From NCBI RefSeq assembly GCF_003201105.1, contig NZ_QICJ01000002.1, positions 124,001-188,000 of the forward strand: a stretch of 64,000 nucleotides of DNA, given 5' to 3'. Both the position numbers and the translations under genes were made by a program. Source of the stretch: Dyella sp. AtDHG13 (GTDB lineage Bacteria; Pseudomonadota; Gammaproteobacteria; Xanthomonadales; Rhodanobacteraceae). The notes under the pieces are model-generated. The model did no database searches, was not told where the DNA came from, and was given only the letters and a program-made list of their open reading frames with translations. Shown here in pieces: positions 62,505 through 64,000 of the stretch (positions within the stretch are counted from its first letter, which is position 1; each line of letters opens with the position of its first letter).

Positions 62505-62634
62505 GTTTCACGATGACTCCAGCACCGAACTTCGCTGGACTACGACCTGGCTCGCTGTGGCAGGTTTATCAAGGACTTAGGTCAGTCCATCCTATGCCGG
62601 TGCTTTCAGCAACTTGACCCGGCTTCCGCCCGCG

Positions 62635-62678
62635 TGACTCCCACGTGGCACCTGGAAACCGGGGTGCCGGAGGAGTCA
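62635..62678 (+). promoter_or_regulatory. Stem-loop covering the integrase ribosome site
   Basis: TGACTCC (62635-62641) pairs with GGAGTCA (62672-62678), and GGCACC (62647-62652) pairs with GGTGCC (62663-62668). The integrase ribosome site GGAGGAG (62669-62675) is partly in the right arm. The integrase ATG follows two bases later. It could limit translation or be an integrase-binding site. Confidence 0.55.
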
Positions 62679-62680
62679 GC

Positions 62681-63880
62681 ATGGCAAAGATCAAACTCAC
62701 CAAGAGCGCCGTCGATGCGGCGCAGCCCCGAGCGCAGGCGGTTGAACTGCGAGATACCGCCGTGCCGGGTTTCCTCTGCAAGATTACTCCAGCGGGTCGC
62801 AAGGTGTTCATGCTCCAGTACCGTACGAACGCCGGCCAGCGTCGCAAGCCCGCCCTGGGACTGTTCGGCGAACTAACCGTCGAGCAGGCCCGCGTCATGG
62901 CGCAGGACTGGCTGGCCGAAGTACGCCGGGGCGGCGATCCCGGCGCGGCCAAGACCGCCGCCCGCAAGGCACCGACCATGAAGGAGTATTGCCACACCTT
63001 CATGGAGGACTACTCCAAGCAACGCAACAAGCCAACCACCCAGCGCGGCTACTGGGGCGTCATCAACCGCAACATCATCCCTATCATGGGCCGGATGAAG
63101 GTGCAGGACGTAAAGCGTCCCGACATCGCGGCACTGATGAAAAAACTGGCCTACAAGCCGGCCGAAGCCAACCGCACCTTCGGAGTGCTGCGCAAGATGT
63201 TCAACATGGCAGAGGTATGGGGCCTGCGACCGGATGGCACCAACCCGTGCCGGCACGTTCCGATGTACCCACCTGGCAAGGAAACCCGGCTCATCGTGGA
63301 CGACGAGCTGGTACTGATCTTCCGCCACTTGGAGAAGCTGGAGGCGGAAGGGCTCGAAAACTATGTCATCCCGCTGGCGATCCGCCTGCAATTCGAGTTC
63401 GCCGCGCGACGTTCCGAAATCTGCCCGCTCGAATGGGACTGGCTGGATTTCGAGAAGCGGCGCGTGGTGTGGCCCGACAGCAAGACCGGCGGCATTTCCA
63501 AGCCCATGAGCGCGGAAGCCTATCGGCTGCTTTCGACAGCGCCGCGTCGGGAAGGCTGTCCTTACGTTCTGCCATCGCCCAACGACCCGAGCAAGCACCT
63601 GACCTTTGGCGAGCATTACAGCGGCTGGAAGCGCGTGCTCAAGGCCGCCGGTGTGCCACATGTCGGCACGCACGGCATCCGCCATCGCTCGACGACCGAC
63701 ATTGCCAATTCTGGCGTGCCGACCAAGGTAGGCATGAAGCTGACGGGCCACAAAACCGTGGCGATGTTCATGCACTACGTTCACACCGAGGACAAGCCGG
63801 TGCGCGATGCGGCCGAGCTGGTGGCGAGCCGGCGCCAAGCCATTACGGGCGCTCGCCAGCTGGCCGAGGGGGCGGCATGA
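62681..63880 (+). CDS. Tyrosine-type site-specific integrase (DUF4102 arm-binding)
   Basis: A 399-residue integrase of the P4/CP4 type. The N-terminal arm-binding domain (about 1-90) starts AKIKLTKSAVDAAQPRAQAV with ELRDTAVPGFLCKITPAG. A SAM-like core-binding domain follows (about 105-190). The catalytic domain (about 205-385) has Arg in EFAARRSEICPLEW, the H-x-x-R in GTHGIRHRSTT, the GHK element and the Tyr nucleophile in AMFMHYVHTED. It marks the end of a genomic island next to infA. The ATG at 62681 has a strong GGAGGAG. Its stop overlaps the next gene (ATGA). Confidence 0.93.
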   Translation: MAKIKLTKSAVDAAQPRAQAVELRDTAVPGFLCKITPAGRKVFMLQYRTNAGQRRKPALGLFGELTVEQARVMAQDWLAEVRRGGDPGAAKTAARKAPTMKEYCHTFMEDYSKQRNKPTTQRGYWGVINRNIIPIMGRMKVQDVKRPDIAALMKKLAYKPAEANRTFGVLRKMFNMAEVWGLRPDGTNPCRHVPMYPPGKETRLIVDDELVLIFRHLEKLEAEGLENYVIPLAIRLQFEFAARRSEICPLEWDWLDFEKRRVVWPDSKTGGISKPMSAEAYRLLSTAPRREGCPYVLPSPNDPSKHLTFGEHYSGWKRVLKAAGVPHVGTHGIRHRSTTDIANSGVPTKVGMKLTGHKTVAMFMHYVHTEDKPVRDAAELVASRRQAITGARQLAEGAA

Positions 63881-64000
63881 ACGGGCGCCGGTCATCCGTG
63901 GCATCGTCCGCAGTGCCGTCGGCATTGCTGAGTGACATTCGGACACTGATCGAGGCGGCGCGGCAGCGCGCCGCTTCGACGGTGAATAGCGAGTTGACGA
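63877..64000 (+). CDS. DUF1016/YhcG-type PDDEXK nuclease, partial
   Basis: The first 41 residues of a gene that runs off the window. After a short variable leader (MNGRRSSVASSAVPSALLSD) comes IRTLIEAARQRAASTVNSEL, the typical opening helix of the DUF1016 N-terminal domain found in YhcG proteins. These proteins carry a PDDEXK-type nuclease domain further on; most are of unknown role and occur in islands and near restriction or defence genes. It overlaps the integrase stop by four bases, so it is coupled and probably island cargo. The family call rests on a short piece. Confidence 0.65.
   Translation, partial: MNGRRSSVASSAVPSALLSDIRTLIEAARQRAASTVNSELT

Noticed and set aside
62508-62634. tRNA fragment as an integrase attachment site
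   Set aside because: No GTTCGA-type T loop or acceptor stem was found on either strand, so a tRNA target could not be supported.

Overview
The window is GC-rich, densely coded bacterial chromosome. Gene content and order point to a gammaproteobacterium of the Xanthomonadales, most like the Rhodanobacteraceae (Dyella, Luteibacter and Rhodanobacter relatives). The pointers are the rlmN-pilW-rodZ and yfgM-bamB-der blocks, uvrC-pgsA-tRNA-Gly, serC-pheA-aroA, guaB-guaA, a TonB-dependent receptor and REP-like inverted repeats in gene gaps. The genus is inferred from recalled synteny, not from a search.

Bases 1-11215 hold a leftward accessory cluster: an exported alpha/beta hydrolase, a YcaC-like hydrolase, a XapX membrane protein, a YtcJ-type amidohydrolase, a DoxX-like protein, an exported VOC protein, an alginate-export-type porin and a truncated YoaK/DUF1275 gene. 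Next to it lie a LuxR-type response regulator and a divergent beta-propeller histidine kinase. Two inverted repeats sit between regulator and cluster. The set looks like import and processing of one small organic compound; the compound is unknown.

Bases 11250-29592 are mixed: a second-type EF-G, a TonB receptor, a DksA-like protein lacking its zinc cysteines, MsrB, a thiolase, an exported amidohydrolase, a phosphate-selective-type porin, a second YtcJ paralog that has lost nearly all its metal ligands, an outer-membrane barrel, a HAD hydrolase overlapping a sirtuin, a CHAD protein, TadA, an MFS carrier and an SDR enzyme.

Bases 29681-43498 are core metabolism and information processing: GuaA, GuaB, FolD, a double GNAT protein, rhodanese-MoeB, Der, BamB, YfgM, RodZ-like, PilW, RlmN and Ndk. 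Bases 43656-48283 form a fatty-acid beta-oxidation unit: two operators of the Pseudomonas PsrA type, a PsrA-like TetR repressor, a FadN-type bifunctional enzyme, a thiolase and a strong terminator.

Bases 48311-62504 are again mostly core: small membrane and nucleic-acid-associated proteins, a 2OG-Fe(II) oxygenase, a CycA-type permease, a complete tRNA-Gly unit with promoter and terminator, PgsA, UvrC, a low-molecular-weight phosphatase, KdsB, AroA, PheA, SerC, an FHA protein, a PHA-system protein and IF-1. Beyond infA a tyrosine integrase and the start of a DUF1016/YhcG-type nuclease gene mark the edge of an integrated element that runs out of the window.
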